Shown here: positions 50,168 to 59,994 of the stretch, one piece after another
Layout: the number at the start of each line of letters is the position of its first letter
How positions within the stretch are numbered: the stretch's first letter is position 1
Origin: Sinanaerobacter sp. ZZT-01
Lineage (GTDB): Bacteria > Bacillota > Clostridia > Peptostreptococcales > Anaerovoracaceae
Direction of reading: 5' to 3'
NCBI RefSeq assembly: GCF_035621135.1
Contig: NZ_CP141728.1
Location: forward strand, 3,224,001 to 3,288,000
Length of the DNA stretch: 64,000 bases
Program-made: the position numbers and the translations under genes
Notes under the pieces: model-generated
The model's input: the letters and a program-made list of their open reading frames with translations, nothing else
What the model was told of the DNA's origin: nothing
The model's database searches: none

Positions 50168-50206
50168 AAAAAATACGAAATGCAATAAATTGCATTTCGT
50201 ATTTTT
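50168..50206 (-). terminator. Terminator of chemoreceptor 5
   Basis: A fifteen-pair stem (171-185 with 190-204 of the 50000 block; core ATACGAAATGCAA) with a four-base loop, flanked by A and T runs. It lies about 17 bases after the stop. Confidence 0.82.
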
Positions 50207-50222
50207 TACACTTATTAATAAT

Positions 50223-52268
50223 CTAATTTAAATTAAATCGATTCGACAATTGTTTCAGCATTGCAGCCTGACTGGATAATTCTTCACTGGCCGCAGAGCT
50301 CTCCTCAGCCGTTGCTGAATTCGTCTGTACAACGGCACTGATTTGTTCCACTCCCTGCAACGTACTGGACAAGGAATCTGCCTGCTCATTGGATGCATTT
50401 GAAATTTTATGTATTTGATCAACCGTTTGTGTCACACCCTCCAGCACTTCACTTAAGACCTGACTCGTTTCATTTGCAATTGACGTTCCATTCTCTACCG
50501 CTCGTATGGAATCTTCAATTAAAATAGTCGTATTCTTTGCCGCTTCTGCTGACTTGCTTGCTAAGTTTCGAACTTCGTCGGCTACGACAGCGAAGCCCTT
50601 TCCGGCTGCTCCAGCCCTGGCCGCTTCAACAGCTGCATTCAGTGCCAAAATGTTAGTCTGGAATGCAATGTCATCAATCGTTTTAATGATCTTTCCGATC
50701 TCCGATGATTTCACATTGATTTCATCGATTGCCTTCATCATATGAACCATCTGTTCGTTGCTCTTATCTGCGGCTTTTCCCACCGTCTGTACCTGTGTTG
50801 CTGCATGCATTGCATTTTGTGCATTTTTATTTACATTCTCAGAGATTTCCTGAATGGTTGCAGACAATTCCTCGATGGAGCTTGCCTGCTCCGTTGTACC
50901 CTGTGCCAGCATCTGTGAACCGCTTGCCACCTGCTCGGAGCTGCTTGCTACCTGTGAAGAAATGTCTACCATTTCTCCGATCGTATGTTTAAAGACTGTA
51001 GATGCATTCATCATCGCTTCTTTTACTCGTTCAAATTCGCCATCATAGGCTTGCTCCAAATGCAAGGTCAGATTTCCATTTCCGAATTCATAAAGTGCAT
51101 CAGAGATTTCTGCAATATAATCCACGTAGCTATGTAAACGTTGCGTCAATGCACGCATCGAGTCTGCGAGCCTTCCCACTTCATCATTCGCATGAATATC
51201 TATTTCTGCATCCAGGTTTCCTTTCGCCATTTCATCGGTAACCACAGTCAAACGCTTTAACGGCGCTATAATGCTTCTGGAAATTAAGACCATAACGGCT
51301 AAAAGAATCATTCCAGCAAATACGAATAGTAACGTCACCGTCCGCTTTGTTGTTTGAACTGCGCTTAAAAATTCTTTTTCCGGTATGGATAAAAGCACTT
51401 TCCAATCAGCTGCTTCAATCGTGCTGCTTACACCGTACGATTCCACTCCGTCATCATTAAATTGTATGACATTTCCACTAGGTGATTCTAAATCACCTAG
51501 AATTTCCGAACTCAGACCGATTTCTGTAATATCCTTTAAAATATCTTCGTCGTCTTTACTTGACAATACCATTCCAGTCTTGGAAAAGAGGATAGTCTGC
51601 CCAGTTTCATAAGTAGTTTTATGTTCAGAAATCATTTCATTGATTTTATTTGTATGTACATCAATCCCTGCAATCCCTATAATCTTACTGCCGGATGAAT
51701 TATAGACAGGAGCGGAAACAGTAATAACCTGATCTCCCGTGTCCAGATCCACATACGGCTCAGTAATGATATACCCTCGTTCTATATCTGCTTCATCCCG
51801 AAACCAGTAGTCCCGCGTCGTCAGATCATAACTGTCAACCCAATTCTCACCATCAAATCCAACTTGCCCATCCAAATCTACAACAAATGGCTCAAAATTG
51901 TTTTCTACATTTGCATATTCGGTCCGTGCAAGCATATCATGGGCTCCGCTCCAATAAGGGGAACTTTTTAACTCACTTACCGCAGTCACATTCTGTAATA
52001 AATTTCTCACGTTATCATCATAGGCTAATTGTTTCGTGACAGTTACATAAAGTGTAAAGTAATTATTCAGCTCGGCCACCAATTTTTCTTGAGATATTTG
52101 AGCAATATCTGATTCATTTTTAATGACCGTTTTCGATGTAAGATTCACCACAACAATACCGGCAAGAACCATTGCAACAATTAAAATACTTCCAATAATT
52201 GTAATTATTTTGGTTTGAATACTATTCATTCGTTGTATGCTGCTTTTAAAATACATCTTCTTTTTCAT
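50223..52268 (-). CDS. Methyl-accepting chemotaxis protein 5 (dCache sensor)
   Basis: A 681-residue chemoreceptor closest to chemoreceptor 4 in its sensor ([39 protein letters not shown]). Its HAMP to C-terminal part is nearly the same as in 2-4, but has small patches of its own, such as HANDEV with ADSMRAL shared with chemoreceptor 1, DISSQVA, NAQNAMH and TVGKAAD. These mosaic patches fit exchange between paralogues. It is the farthest upstream of the array and has its own promoter; nth follows in the same direction further upstream. Confidence 0.93.
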   Translation of the reverse strand: MKKKMYFKSSIQRMNSIQTKIITIIGSILIVAMVLAGIVVVNLTSKTVIKNESDIAQISQEKLVAELNNYFTLYVTVTKQLAYDDNVRNLLQNVTAVSELKSSPYWSGAHDMLARTEYANVENNFEPFVVDLDGQVGFDGENWVDSYDLTTRDYWFRDEADIERGYIITEPYVDLDTGDQVITVSAPVYNSSGSKIIGIAGIDVHTNKINEMISEHKTTYETGQTILFSKTGMVLSSKDDEDILKDITEIGLSSEILGDLESPSGNVIQFNDDGVESYGVSSTIEAADWKVLLSIPEKEFLSAVQTTKRTVTLLFVFAGMILLAVMVLISRSIIAPLKRLTVVTDEMAKGNLDAEIDIHANDEVGRLADSMRALTQRLHSYVDYIAEISDALYEFGNGNLTLHLEQAYDGEFERVKEAMMNASTVFKHTIGEMVDISSQVASSSEQVASGSQMLAQGTTEQASSIEELSATIQEISENVNKNAQNAMHAATQVQTVGKAADKSNEQMVHMMKAIDEINVKSSEIGKIIKTIDDIAFQTNILALNAAVEAARAGAAGKGFAVVADEVRNLASKSAEAAKNTTILIEDSIRAVENGTSIANETSQVLSEVLEGVTQTVDQIHKISNASNEQADSLSSTLQGVEQISAVVQTNSATAEESSAASEELSSQAAMLKQLSNRFNLN

Positions 52269-52348
52269 TTTACTTCCCCCACTGTTTCAAATTCGGTTTA
52301 AATTTTATAATTACTAAATTTAAAAATACAAAATAGACTATGTATAAA

Positions 52349-52377
52349 ATTATACACGTATCCACAGTAAATTACAA
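52349..52377 (-). promoter_or_regulatory. Sigma-A promoter of chemoreceptor 5
   Basis: The minus strand has TTGTAA (52372-52377), a 17-base spacer and TATAAT (52349-52354), about 80 bases before the start codon. Confidence 0.7.
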
Positions 52378-52458
52378 TTGCTTTTGGTAAATTTCTACAA
52401 AATAATTTGAAATAATAGGAATTATCTGTTTTTTAAGCAAGACATACTATAACCAATT

Positions 52459-53103
52459 TTATTTCTTATCTAGACCATTTTTTAAACACAAATCATTAAG
52501 GAAGCATTCTTCACATTTTGGATTTCTCGCTGTACAAATCTGGCGGCCATGCCAGATCAGAGCATGATGCGTATCACTCCAATATTCTTTTGGGATAACT
52601 CTCATTAATGCAAGTTCGGTATTTAATACATTCTTTTCATTTACAATTCCAATTCGATTCGCTAATCGAAAGACATGTGTATCTACAGCGATACGAGGTT
52701 CACCAAATCCAACAGACAATACAACATTTGCCGTTTTCCTTCCCACCCCAGGTAATTCAACCAGCTTTTCATAATCCTTTGGAACTTCTCCGTTATATTC
52801 CTCTAACAATTGAATGGATAAATTCCGTACGTTTTTTGCCTTGGTTCGATACATCCCAATCCTCTTTAAATACTTCTGCAATTCTTCCTCTGAAAGCTCC
52901 GACATTGTCTTTGCATCCGGAGACCTCTCAAAAAGTGCCGGGGTCACTTCATTTACGCTCTTGTCTGTTGTCTGTGCTGATAGAAGCACTGCAATCAGCA
53001 ATTGATAGATCGTCTTGAAGTGAAGTGCACACTCAGCATTTGGATACAAATTCAACAAACGTGCAACTAATTCTTCACGTTCTTTCTTCTTTAATTTCTT
53101 CAT
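52459..53103 (-). CDS. nth: Endonuclease III
   Basis: A 214-residue DNA glycosylase/AP lyase for oxidised pyrimidines. The helix-hairpin-helix motif LPGVGRKTANVVL carries the catalytic Lys, and the catalytic Asp lies in AVDTHVFRLANR. The C-terminal iron-sulfur cluster cysteines are spaced C-x6-C-x2-C-x5-C (CTARNPKCEECFLNDLC). Length and motifs are typical of a functional Nth. It has a GGGGGAAGC ribosome-binding site and is divergent from the RND operon. Confidence 0.97.
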   Translation of the reverse strand: MKKLKKKEREELVARLLNLYPNAECALHFKTIYQLLIAVLLSAQTTDKSVNEVTPALFERSPDAKTMSELSEEELQKYLKRIGMYRTKAKNVRNLSIQLLEEYNGEVPKDYEKLVELPGVGRKTANVVLSVGFGEPRIAVDTHVFRLANRIGIVNEKNVLNTELALMRVIPKEYWSDTHHALIWHGRQICTARNPKCEECFLNDLCLKNGLDKK

Positions 53104-53268
53104 ATTTTGCTTCCCCCTTATTTCACAAATCGATTCTATAAATCATCTATATTCTTTATTTACAGCTTAAGATTTTACTAAATATTCAAAAATTTTATTC
53201 TTTCTTTTTAATATATATATCCCTACATATTTATTTTAAACAGAACCCTCCATAAGATCAATTTTCTA

Positions 53269-53297
53269 TTGACATTTTCAGCTCACTAAAGTAGTAT
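53269..53297 (+). promoter_or_regulatory. Sigma-A promoter of the RND efflux operon
   Basis: TTGACA (53269-53274), a 17-base spacer and TAGTAT (53292-53297). The predicted transcript start, about 53304, falls at the edge of the palindromic operator, fitting repression by a TetR protein. Confidence 0.75.
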
Positions 53298-53306
53298 TAA
53301 ATCGGT

Positions 53307-53322
53307 CTGACCCATTGGTCAG
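53307..53322 (+). promoter_or_regulatory. TetR-type operator
   Basis: A perfect palindrome CTGACC-CATT-GGTCAG directly downstream of the -10 box. The form TGACC-N4-GGTCA is common for TetR-family operators controlling efflux pumps. The likely ligand is the TetR protein encoded at the end of the operon; this pairing is inferred. Confidence 0.72.
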
Positions 53323-53392
53323 TTTTTAGAATTTTTATTGAATTACATAAATTTAACAGCGTAAATGCAATTGGTTTTAGGAGGAATACCAT

Positions 53393-54514
53393 ATGGAAAA
53401 ACAAATAACAAAAAAAATATCAGGCATCTCGAAAAAAAAGAAATTCTTACTTTTTAGTATTATAATCGTATTTATTCTTTTTGCAGCTTTTCGTATTATC
53501 TCATCCAGACTCAATAAAGAGTCCTTAGATAAAACTCCAGTTAATGTGAAAACAGCAGAAGCATTGATGTCTACCATCGAAGTTACAACACCATTGAGCG
53601 GAGTTATTTCCGCAGAAGATCAAGTCTCTTTGATGGCAACTCTGCAGACTGAAGTTACTCGTGTCAATGTAAAGGTTGGAGACTATGTTACAAAAGGGGA
53701 TGTTCTGTTTACACAGGACACCGAGCAAGTACAGGCTTCTTACAATCAAGCCGCTGCAGGCGTCTCTATTTCGCAGGAAGCATTAAACAGTGCTAAGACA
53801 AACTATGAACGTATGGCTACATTATATAAAGAAGGAGCTGTTTCACAACAGCAATATGAACAGGCAGAGACCAACTATAAGACTTGTCAAGGGCAGCTCG
53901 ATTCTTCACTTGCGGCACAGGCATCTGCTCAAAGCATGCTTTCAAACGGCACAATGACCGCACCAATCAGCGGATATATCACCGAGGTTAATTTAACAGA
54001 AGGCGCCTATCCTTCTCTTTCCTCTGCGGCGGTATCAATTGCTAATACCGAAAAACTAGAATTGGAAGCAAACGTCTCTGAATATCTCATCGGAAAAATA
54101 AAAGTCGGAGATAAAGTCAGCGTAACTGCAAAATCACTTTCAAATGAGCCTTTTAACGGTACTGTCAAAACGATTTCTCCCGCTCCAGCCAGCGGAAATT
54201 TAACTTACCCAGTTACAATCTCATTTAACCAACTTCCTGATGGAATAAAAGCGGGCATGTTTGCAGAAGTAAATCTAGTCTCAGATCAGAAGTCCAACGT
54301 ACTTTGCATCCCTTCTGATGCTGTCATCATTAAAGCCAGCGAAACAACAGTAGTGCTTCTAAAAGATGGTATTCCTTCTTACGTTTCAGTAGAAACCGGA
54401 TTAGATAACGGTACTTTAGTCGAGATCAAATCGGGCTTGAAAAAAGGTGACTTAGTTGTTACTGAAGGACAGCATTACATTATTGAAGGCGAAAAAGTAA
54501 ATATAATAAAATAG
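53393..54514 (+). CDS. RND efflux membrane-fusion (adaptor) subunit
   Basis: A 373-residue HlyD-type adaptor protein. After a basic N-terminus there is one membrane anchor (about 17-35), then a beta-barrel and lipoyl-like halves (TPLSGVISAEDQVSLMATLQ near 65 and TMTAPISGYITEVNLTEGAY near 185), and a coiled-coil hairpin between them (about 100-170, rich in Ala, Gln, Ser). No outer-membrane channel gene is present, as expected for a single-membrane Gram-positive cell. It is followed 14 bases later by the pump gene. Confidence 0.92.
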   Translation: MEKQITKKISGISKKKKFLLFSIIIVFILFAAFRIISSRLNKESLDKTPVNVKTAEALMSTIEVTTPLSGVISAEDQVSLMATLQTEVTRVNVKVGDYVTKGDVLFTQDTEQVQASYNQAAAGVSISQEALNSAKTNYERMATLYKEGAVSQQQYEQAETNYKTCQGQLDSSLAAQASAQSMLSNGTMTAPISGYITEVNLTEGAYPSLSSAAVSIANTEKLELEANVSEYLIGKIKVGDKVSVTAKSLSNEPFNGTVKTISPAPASGNLTYPVTISFNQLPDGIKAGMFAEVNLVSDQKSNVLCIPSDAVIIKASETTVVLLKDGIPSYVSVETGLDNGTLVEIKSGLKKGDLVVTEGQHYIIEGEKVNIIK

Positions 54515-54528
54515 GAGGCTTATTACAT

Positions 54529-57500
54529 ATGAATTTATCCCATATTTCCGTAAAACGCCCCATTACTACCGTAATGGTTCTGTTAATGGTAGTTCTGATT
54601 GGTACGGTATCTCTCATACAAATTCCTCAAGATCTCTTTCCCAATATACAGCTTCCGGTCGCCTTGGTTATGATTAATTATCCAAACGCATCACCTGAAG
54701 AAGTGGAAACTATGATTACAAAGCCCATTGAGGAACAGTTGGCGGCTGTAGAAAATTTAGATACAATCTATTCTCTTTCAAGTGCTGGCAGCTCGATTAC
54801 AGCAGTACAATTCTCAACTGATACAGATATGAATTTTGCAACTCTTAATATGCGTGAAAAGATTGCTCTTGTTCAAGACTATTTACCAGATGAAGCATCG
54901 GATCCTATTGTAATGAAAATGGATATGAATGCTGCACCAATTATGCAGATCTATGTATCCGGTGATATGCCTCTAACTGACCTATACAATAAAATCGACG
55001 GCGATCTGACTAACTCCTTTAAGCGAGTTGACGGAGTCGCCTCTGTTTCGTTAGTTGGAGGAATTGAACAAGAAGTCGCAGTCAACTTTGACCAAGAACG
55101 ACTGGCGGGTTACGGTCTTACCCTCTCTGCTGTTAGCCAAATGCTATCTGCTGAAAATCTAAATCGTCCAAGCGGTGCAATCTCAAAAGGTTCAACAGAG
55201 GTTATCGTGCGTACCATAGGAGAATTTAAAGATGTAGAAGAATTAGAAAAATATCCGATTACTCTCCCTACACGAGAAATTATTAATCTTCAAGATATTG
55301 CGTCACTTTCCATGCAGGAAAAAGAGCAGGATTCCATCAGCCGTGTAGACGGCCGAACAGCAATTGGAATCATCATCACAAAACAATCAGTCGGCAATAC
55401 CGTTGATGTATGCAAATCTGTTGAAAATACATTACATGCATTGGAGAAAAAGAATCCCGATTTACATTTTACGATTGGATTTAATCAAGCGGACTTCATT
55501 CAGAACGCAGTTTCTTCCGTTGCAAATTCTGCAATAACCGGAGCAATATTAGCAGTCATCGTTATTTTCTTCTTTTTGCGTAATTTTGGCTCTACTATGG
55601 TAATTGCTATATCGATCCCAGCTTCTTTTCTTGCGACCTTTGCTTTGATGCACTTTATGGGAATTACGTTAAACATGATTACTCTGTGTGCCCTTACTTT
55701 AGGTGTCGGCATGCTCGTTGACAACTCGGTTATCGTATTGGAAAACATATACAGCTTAAATCATGAAATGGGTGACCCGCAAGCTGCAGCAATTACCGGG
55801 AGTAAGCAGGTTTACACTGCGGTCATCGCTTCTACTCTCACCAGCTTAGTCGTATATCTCCCAATTGCCTTAAGCGGCGGCATTTCAGCTATGATGTTCC
55901 GAGATTTCTGTTATACCATTATTTTTGCATTACTTGCCTCCTTGGCAGTATCTTTAACCGTTGTCCCTATGCTCTGCTCAAGGATAATGAAAAAAGTAAT
56001 TCATGTTACCTATGTACGGATCGGGAAGCACCGCTATAAATTTAAATTACTTCCCTATTTTACACATGGAATTGAAGCTCTTACAAAAATTTATGAAAAA
56101 ATCATTCGCTGGGCTCTTCGACACAGAAAGCGCACTTGTATTACCTGTGTCATCATTTTCATTGTCTCTTCTATTTTAGTGAGCGTTGTCGGTATGGAAC
56201 TGATTCCTGCCACAGATGAAGGTAGCTTCTCAGTCACGATTGAAAGCCCTTATGGAACCAGCCTTGAAGACCGTGACAAGGCGGCAGAGCAAATGGAAAA
56301 TTATTTACTTGAAATTCCTGAAATGGAACACTGTACTGTAGATATTGCTTCTTCCGATTTTTTGGGAAGCTCCTCCAACACCTCCACAATCAACGTAACA
56401 CTTGTTGAAAGGAGTAAAAGAAAAAGGAGTACAGCAGAAGTTGTGAAAGAAGTAAAAAAACAGTTGAAGGATTTTTCCGGTTCCGATATTAAAGTTACAG
56501 AATCTTCCTCAACCGGAATGATGATGGGTGGTTCTGATATGTCTTTAACTTTTAAAGGAGCTGAGCTCGACGTGCTTGAACAGATTGGAAACGATTTATT
56601 AAGTCAAATCCATGATGTAGAAGGCGTTTCAGACGCTGTATTAGGTATAACGGAGGGAAATCCTGAAGTGCGTGTTTCTCTAAATCGAAATACTGCCGCT
56701 CACTACGGCATCACTGCCTACCAGCTGGCTAATGATTTAAAAACCGGACTGACTGGAAGCACTGCTACTAAGCTAAAATTAAACGGAGAAGAAATTGAAA
56801 TCAACCTATCTTTAAACGATACGTTTCAAGACAGTCTGGATAATATGAAACAAATATTGGTCACAGGTACTTCCGGTCAGAGTGTTCCAGTGGGTGAAAT
56901 TGCTAATTTTGTATACGATAATTCGCCATCTGTCATCAATCGGACCAATCAGGAACGAACGGTGGATTTAAATATTACTATAGAAGGAAGAGACCTTGGT
57001 TCCGTTTCAAAAGACGTCATGAAGCTCGTTGAAAATTATCCGTTCCCTGACGGCTATTCTTATGATAACGGCGGGCAGCAGGAAGAAATGGTAGAAGCTT
57101 TCGGTTCACTGCTTCTCGCCCTGCTTACTTCCATTTTACTTGTATATATGCTTTTGGCCGCACAATTTGAATCCTTGGTTCTTCCGGTCGTTGTTATGAT
57201 GGCAATTCCTTTTGCAATGTCTGGTTCCTTCCTAGCTTTATTTATAACAGGAATGCGACTCTCCATGCCTGCTTTCATTGCACTCATCATGTTGATTGGT
57301 ATTGTTGTAAACAATTCAATCTTACTGATTGAATTTATCAAGCTAAACGAAACGAAGATGGAAAAAGAAGATGCAATTGCATTGGCAGGTTCTTCAAGGC
57401 TTCGCCCTATCTTAATGACTACAATTACTACCTGCGTGGGTATGATTCCACTTTCTCTTGGACTTGGAGACGGTGGTGAAATGCTGGCGCCTATGGGAAC

Positions 57501-57684
57501 CACTATTATCGGCGGACTGCTGGGTTCTACACTTGTTACATTGATTTTAATTCCGGTACTTTATTCTATTAATGATGACCGTAAGAAAAAATCTATCATA
57601 AAAAAAGAACAGCGTGCAGAGCAGCTGAAAGCATTGGAAGAAGAATGGAACAAGGATGAAGAGCAAAACTTTCTTCCAAACTAA
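54529..57684 (+). CDS. RND-family efflux pump (HAE/AcrB-like)
   Basis: A 1051-residue inner-membrane pump with twelve expected membrane segments and two large extracytoplasmic loops. It shows the N-terminal ISVKRPITTVMVLLMVVLIG, the porter-domain FPNIQLPVALVMINYPNASP, and the fourth-segment GVGMLVDNSVIVLENIY. The last has one Asp where E. coli AcrB has an Asp pair, a form common in Gram-positive homologues. The C-terminal GIVVNNSILLIEFIK and SSRLRPILMTTITT are typical. The pump probably expels lipophilic compounds or lipids using the proton gradient; the substrate is unknown. Confidence 0.93.
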   Translation: MNLSHISVKRPITTVMVLLMVVLIGTVSLIQIPQDLFPNIQLPVALVMINYPNASPEEVETMITKPIEEQLAAVENLDTIYSLSSAGSSITAVQFSTDTDMNFATLNMREKIALVQDYLPDEASDPIVMKMDMNAAPIMQIYVSGDMPLTDLYNKIDGDLTNSFKRVDGVASVSLVGGIEQEVAVNFDQERLAGYGLTLSAVSQMLSAENLNRPSGAISKGSTEVIVRTIGEFKDVEELEKYPITLPTREIINLQDIASLSMQEKEQDSISRVDGRTAIGIIITKQSVGNTVDVCKSVENTLHALEKKNPDLHFTIGFNQADFIQNAVSSVANSAITGAILAVIVIFFFLRNFGSTMVIAISIPASFLATFALMHFMGITLNMITLCALTLGVGMLVDNSVIVLENIYSLNHEMGDPQAAAITGSKQVYTAVIASTLTSLVVYLPIALSGGISAMMFRDFCYTIIFALLASLAVSLTVVPMLCSRIMKKVIHVTYVRIGKHRYKFKLLPYFTHGIEALTKIYEKIIRWALRHRKRTCITCVIIFIVSSILVSVVGMELIPATDEGSFSVTIESPYGTSLEDRDKAAEQMENYLLEIPEMEHCTVDIASSDFLGSSSNTSTINVTLVERSKRKRSTAEVVKEVKKQLKDFSGSDIKVTESSSTGMMMGGSDMSLTFKGAELDVLEQIGNDLLSQIHDVEGVSDAVLGITEGNPEVRVSLNRNTAAHYGITAYQLANDLKTGLTGSTATKLKLNGEEIEINLSLNDTFQDSLDNMKQILVTGTSGQSVPVGEIANFVYDNSPSVINRTNQERTVDLNITIEGRDLGSVSKDVMKLVENYPFPDGYSYDNGGQQEEMVEAFGSLLLALLTSILLVYMLLAAQFESLVLPVVVMMAIPFAMSGSFLALFITGMRLSMPAFIALIMLIGIVVNNSILLIEFIKLNETKMEKEDAIALAGSSRLRPILMTTITTCVGMIPLSLGLGDGGEMLAPMGTTIIGGLLGSTLVTLILIPVLYSINDDRKKKSIIKKEQRAEQLKALEEEWNKDEEQNFLPN

Positions 57685-57722
57685 AAAGCTATTTTCTACA
57701 TTATAAAAAGGTGGTCACGGCT

Positions 57723-58337
57723 ATGAATGTAAGAAAAAAACAAAAACGGGAACAAATTTTAGAAGCTACTTATGATATTTTCGTAGAAAAAGGATATGCA
57801 AACACAAAAATTATAGATATCGCAAACAGGTCAGGCATTGGAAAAGGTACCGTTTACGAATATTTTGACAGCAAAGAGGCCATATTTATGGCTCTCTTTG
57901 ACTATTTTTCAAATGAGTATAAAAAGAATTATGAATATATAAAAAAGTCAAATGAAAATAAAAAAGCATCTGAGCAGTTGCGGATTTTTATTAAATACGA
58001 TACCAGTATTGTTCATTATGTGTGTCACACAAAAAAGCTTCCTCCGCATCTGTTTCTCTTAGAATTATTCAGGGATGCTAAACTATCAACCCTTTTTGAA
58101 AAGTTTATAGAATATCGTTATCACTGCCTCTTGAATATTATTAAAAATGGCATTTCCTCCGGTGAATTTAAAGAAGGCGATCCATCAATGTATTCCATCG
58201 GAATCTTGGGATCCATCGCATTCTATATAGACTTTCAAAATCAACATTTTATCCCGCAAGTACTAAAGGATATTTCAGTAAAAAATTGGAACTCAAATGA
58301 TTTACTCTCGTTAATCTTAAATGGTTTACAAAAATAA
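57723..58337 (+). CDS. TetR-family transcriptional regulator
   Basis: A 204-residue regulator with an N-terminal helix-turn-helix (KREQILEATYDIFVEKGYAN, then DIANRSGIGKGTVYEYFDSK, about 10-50) and a variable ligand-binding domain. The start is ATG 57723, eight bases after AAGGTGG; an upstream GTG lies inside that site. It is the third gene of the RND operon and probably represses it through the palindrome at 53307-53322, so the operon would be autoregulated and induced by the pump's substrate. Confidence 0.9.
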   Translation: MNVRKKQKREQILEATYDIFVEKGYANTKIIDIANRSGIGKGTVYEYFDSKEAIFMALFDYFSNEYKKNYEYIKKSNENKKASEQLRIFIKYDTSIVHYVCHTKKLPPHLFLLELFRDAKLSTLFEKFIEYRYHCLLNIIKNGISSGEFKEGDPSMYSIGILGSIAFYIDFQNQHFIPQVLKDISVKNWNSNDLLSLILNGLQK

Positions 58338-58459
58338 TAAATAAAAAACAATAGTAGTATAACGAGATATGTTGTATAATAATATAATTGTTCTGAAATT
58401 GTTTTGTGTGTAATAAAATAGAAATTTAATATAAAATTGAATGGAATTACGGAGGTTAT

Positions 58460-59977
58460 ATGTCTATCTATACACAGCGGGAACATAATGGGTTATATGA
58501 ACTAACGGATGTTGCCCGTGCGGAATTAATTGACTCAAAATACTACAATGGAGATTTGGCACCAACTTCTATTTCCCAAAGAACCTGGACAACTTACAAC
58601 GTCTCTTCTCTTTGGGTCGGAATGTCTATCTGCCTTCCCACTTATGCTTTATCTGCAAGCTTAGTCTCCCTCGGTTTGTCTACTTGGGCTGCGCTCATTA
58701 ATGTTACCATTGGCAATCTGCTTGTTTTAATTCCTATGCAGCTAAACTCACATGCCGGCACCAAATATGGAATTCCCTATCCCGTATTCGCCCGATTGGC
58801 GTTTGGTCCAAGGGGGGCACATATTGCTTCAATTGCTCGCGGAATCGTAGGATGCGGCTGGGTTGGAATCCAGACATGGTTCGGAGGAAAAGCTCTGCAT
58901 CTCATTCTTATGACTTTAGTCCCTGATTTTTCCGGAAATCAAGCAACACTATTTTTAACGTGTTTTATTTTTTGGAGCATCAATATAATCTTGGCTTATC
59001 GGGGCCCGGAATGGATTCGGAAATTAGAATGTTGGGGAGCACCGTTTCTTGGAATCCTGAGTATTGCTCTTCTTATTTGGGCTACCCTTGCGGTAAAATC
59101 CAATGGGAATGTTGAGATACTAGATGTTTTAAACCTCCCTATAAACGAAGAAAAATTATTAGAGGGCGGTGGTTTTTGGGCAGTATTTGCGGCAGGATTA
59201 ACGAGCAACCTTGCTTTTTGGTCCACTTTAGCACTAAACATTCCAGATTTTTCTCGATACGCAAAATCTCAAAGAACACAATTTTTCGGTCAATTATACG
59301 GAATGCCTACCACTTTGGGAATCTTCGCTTTCATCAGTGCCTACGTGACGGCAGCGACCAGCTTTATCACACCAGATGGCTCTATGATAACCGATCCTGC
59401 CGAAGTTGTTACTTTGATTTCGAACTCCTTTGCCACCGTATTAGGTGCTGCCGGTATCATTATAGCAACACTCACAACAAATATAGCCGCAAACTTCGTT
59501 GCACCTGCGAATGGATTTTCTAACTTAGCACCAAAGAAGATTTCTTATAAAACCGGAATTTTAATCACAGGTATTTTAGCAATCATCATGAGACCTTGGC
59601 AATTCATGCAAAGCGGGAATGCTTTTATCTACGACTGGCTGGGACTTTACGGCGTTATGCTCGCTCCAATTGCAGGTATATTTTTAGCAGATTATTACAT
59701 AGTGAAGAAGAAAAAGATAGATGTTATGTCTTTATTCCAAGCAGAGGAAGGACGATATTGGTATCAAAAAGGATTTAATTACATCGCTTTTTTCTCATGG
59801 TTATTGGGTTGCATTCCCCCAATTTTGGGTAAAATAATACCATCCCTTCACTGGATGACAAACAACGGCTATTTGATCAGCTTCTTTATTTCGCTTATCA
59901 TTTACCCGATTTTAATGAAAACATCACCCCATTCTCTGGTTCTTTCAGATGAAATGGAGTCGATGACTGAACGATAA
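58460..59977 (+). CDS. NCS1-family permease (purine/cytosine/allantoin type)
   Basis: A 505-residue transporter of the nucleobase:cation symporter-1 family with about twelve hydrophobic segments. Family signatures are WTTYNVSSLWVGMSICLPTY (residues about 39-58), GIPYPVFARLAFGPRGAHI and GCGWVGIQTWFGGKAL. The N-terminus has the typical DSKYYNGDLAPTS found in Firmicute allantoin/purine permeases. The substrate could be allantoin, uracil, cytosine, hydantoin or a vitamin precursor; no degradation gene is nearby to decide. GGAGG lies six bases before the ATG. Confidence 0.9.
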   Translation: MSIYTQREHNGLYELTDVARAELIDSKYYNGDLAPTSISQRTWTTYNVSSLWVGMSICLPTYALSASLVSLGLSTWAALINVTIGNLLVLIPMQLNSHAGTKYGIPYPVFARLAFGPRGAHIASIARGIVGCGWVGIQTWFGGKALHLILMTLVPDFSGNQATLFLTCFIFWSINIILAYRGPEWIRKLECWGAPFLGILSIALLIWATLAVKSNGNVEILDVLNLPINEEKLLEGGGFWAVFAAGLTSNLAFWSTLALNIPDFSRYAKSQRTQFFGQLYGMPTTLGIFAFISAYVTAATSFITPDGSMITDPAEVVTLISNSFATVLGAAGIIIATLTTNIAANFVAPANGFSNLAPKKISYKTGILITGILAIIMRPWQFMQSGNAFIYDWLGLYGVMLAPIAGIFLADYYIVKKKKIDVMSLFQAEEGRYWYQKGFNYIAFFSWLLGCIPPILGKIIPSLHWMTNNGYLISFFISLIIYPILMKTSPHSLVLSDEMESMTER

Positions 59978-59994
59978 AAGAAAAGGAATTTTTT

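Noticed and set aside
41198-52268. Assembly artefact as the cause of the five receptor copies
   Set aside because: The sensors, spacers, promoters and terminators all differ, so at least five real loci exist. Exact exchange tracts still need long-read confirmation.
53104-53268. A small RNA or gene in the nth-RND gap
   Set aside because: Only AT-rich sequence; no hairpin with T run, no open frame with a ribosome-binding site.
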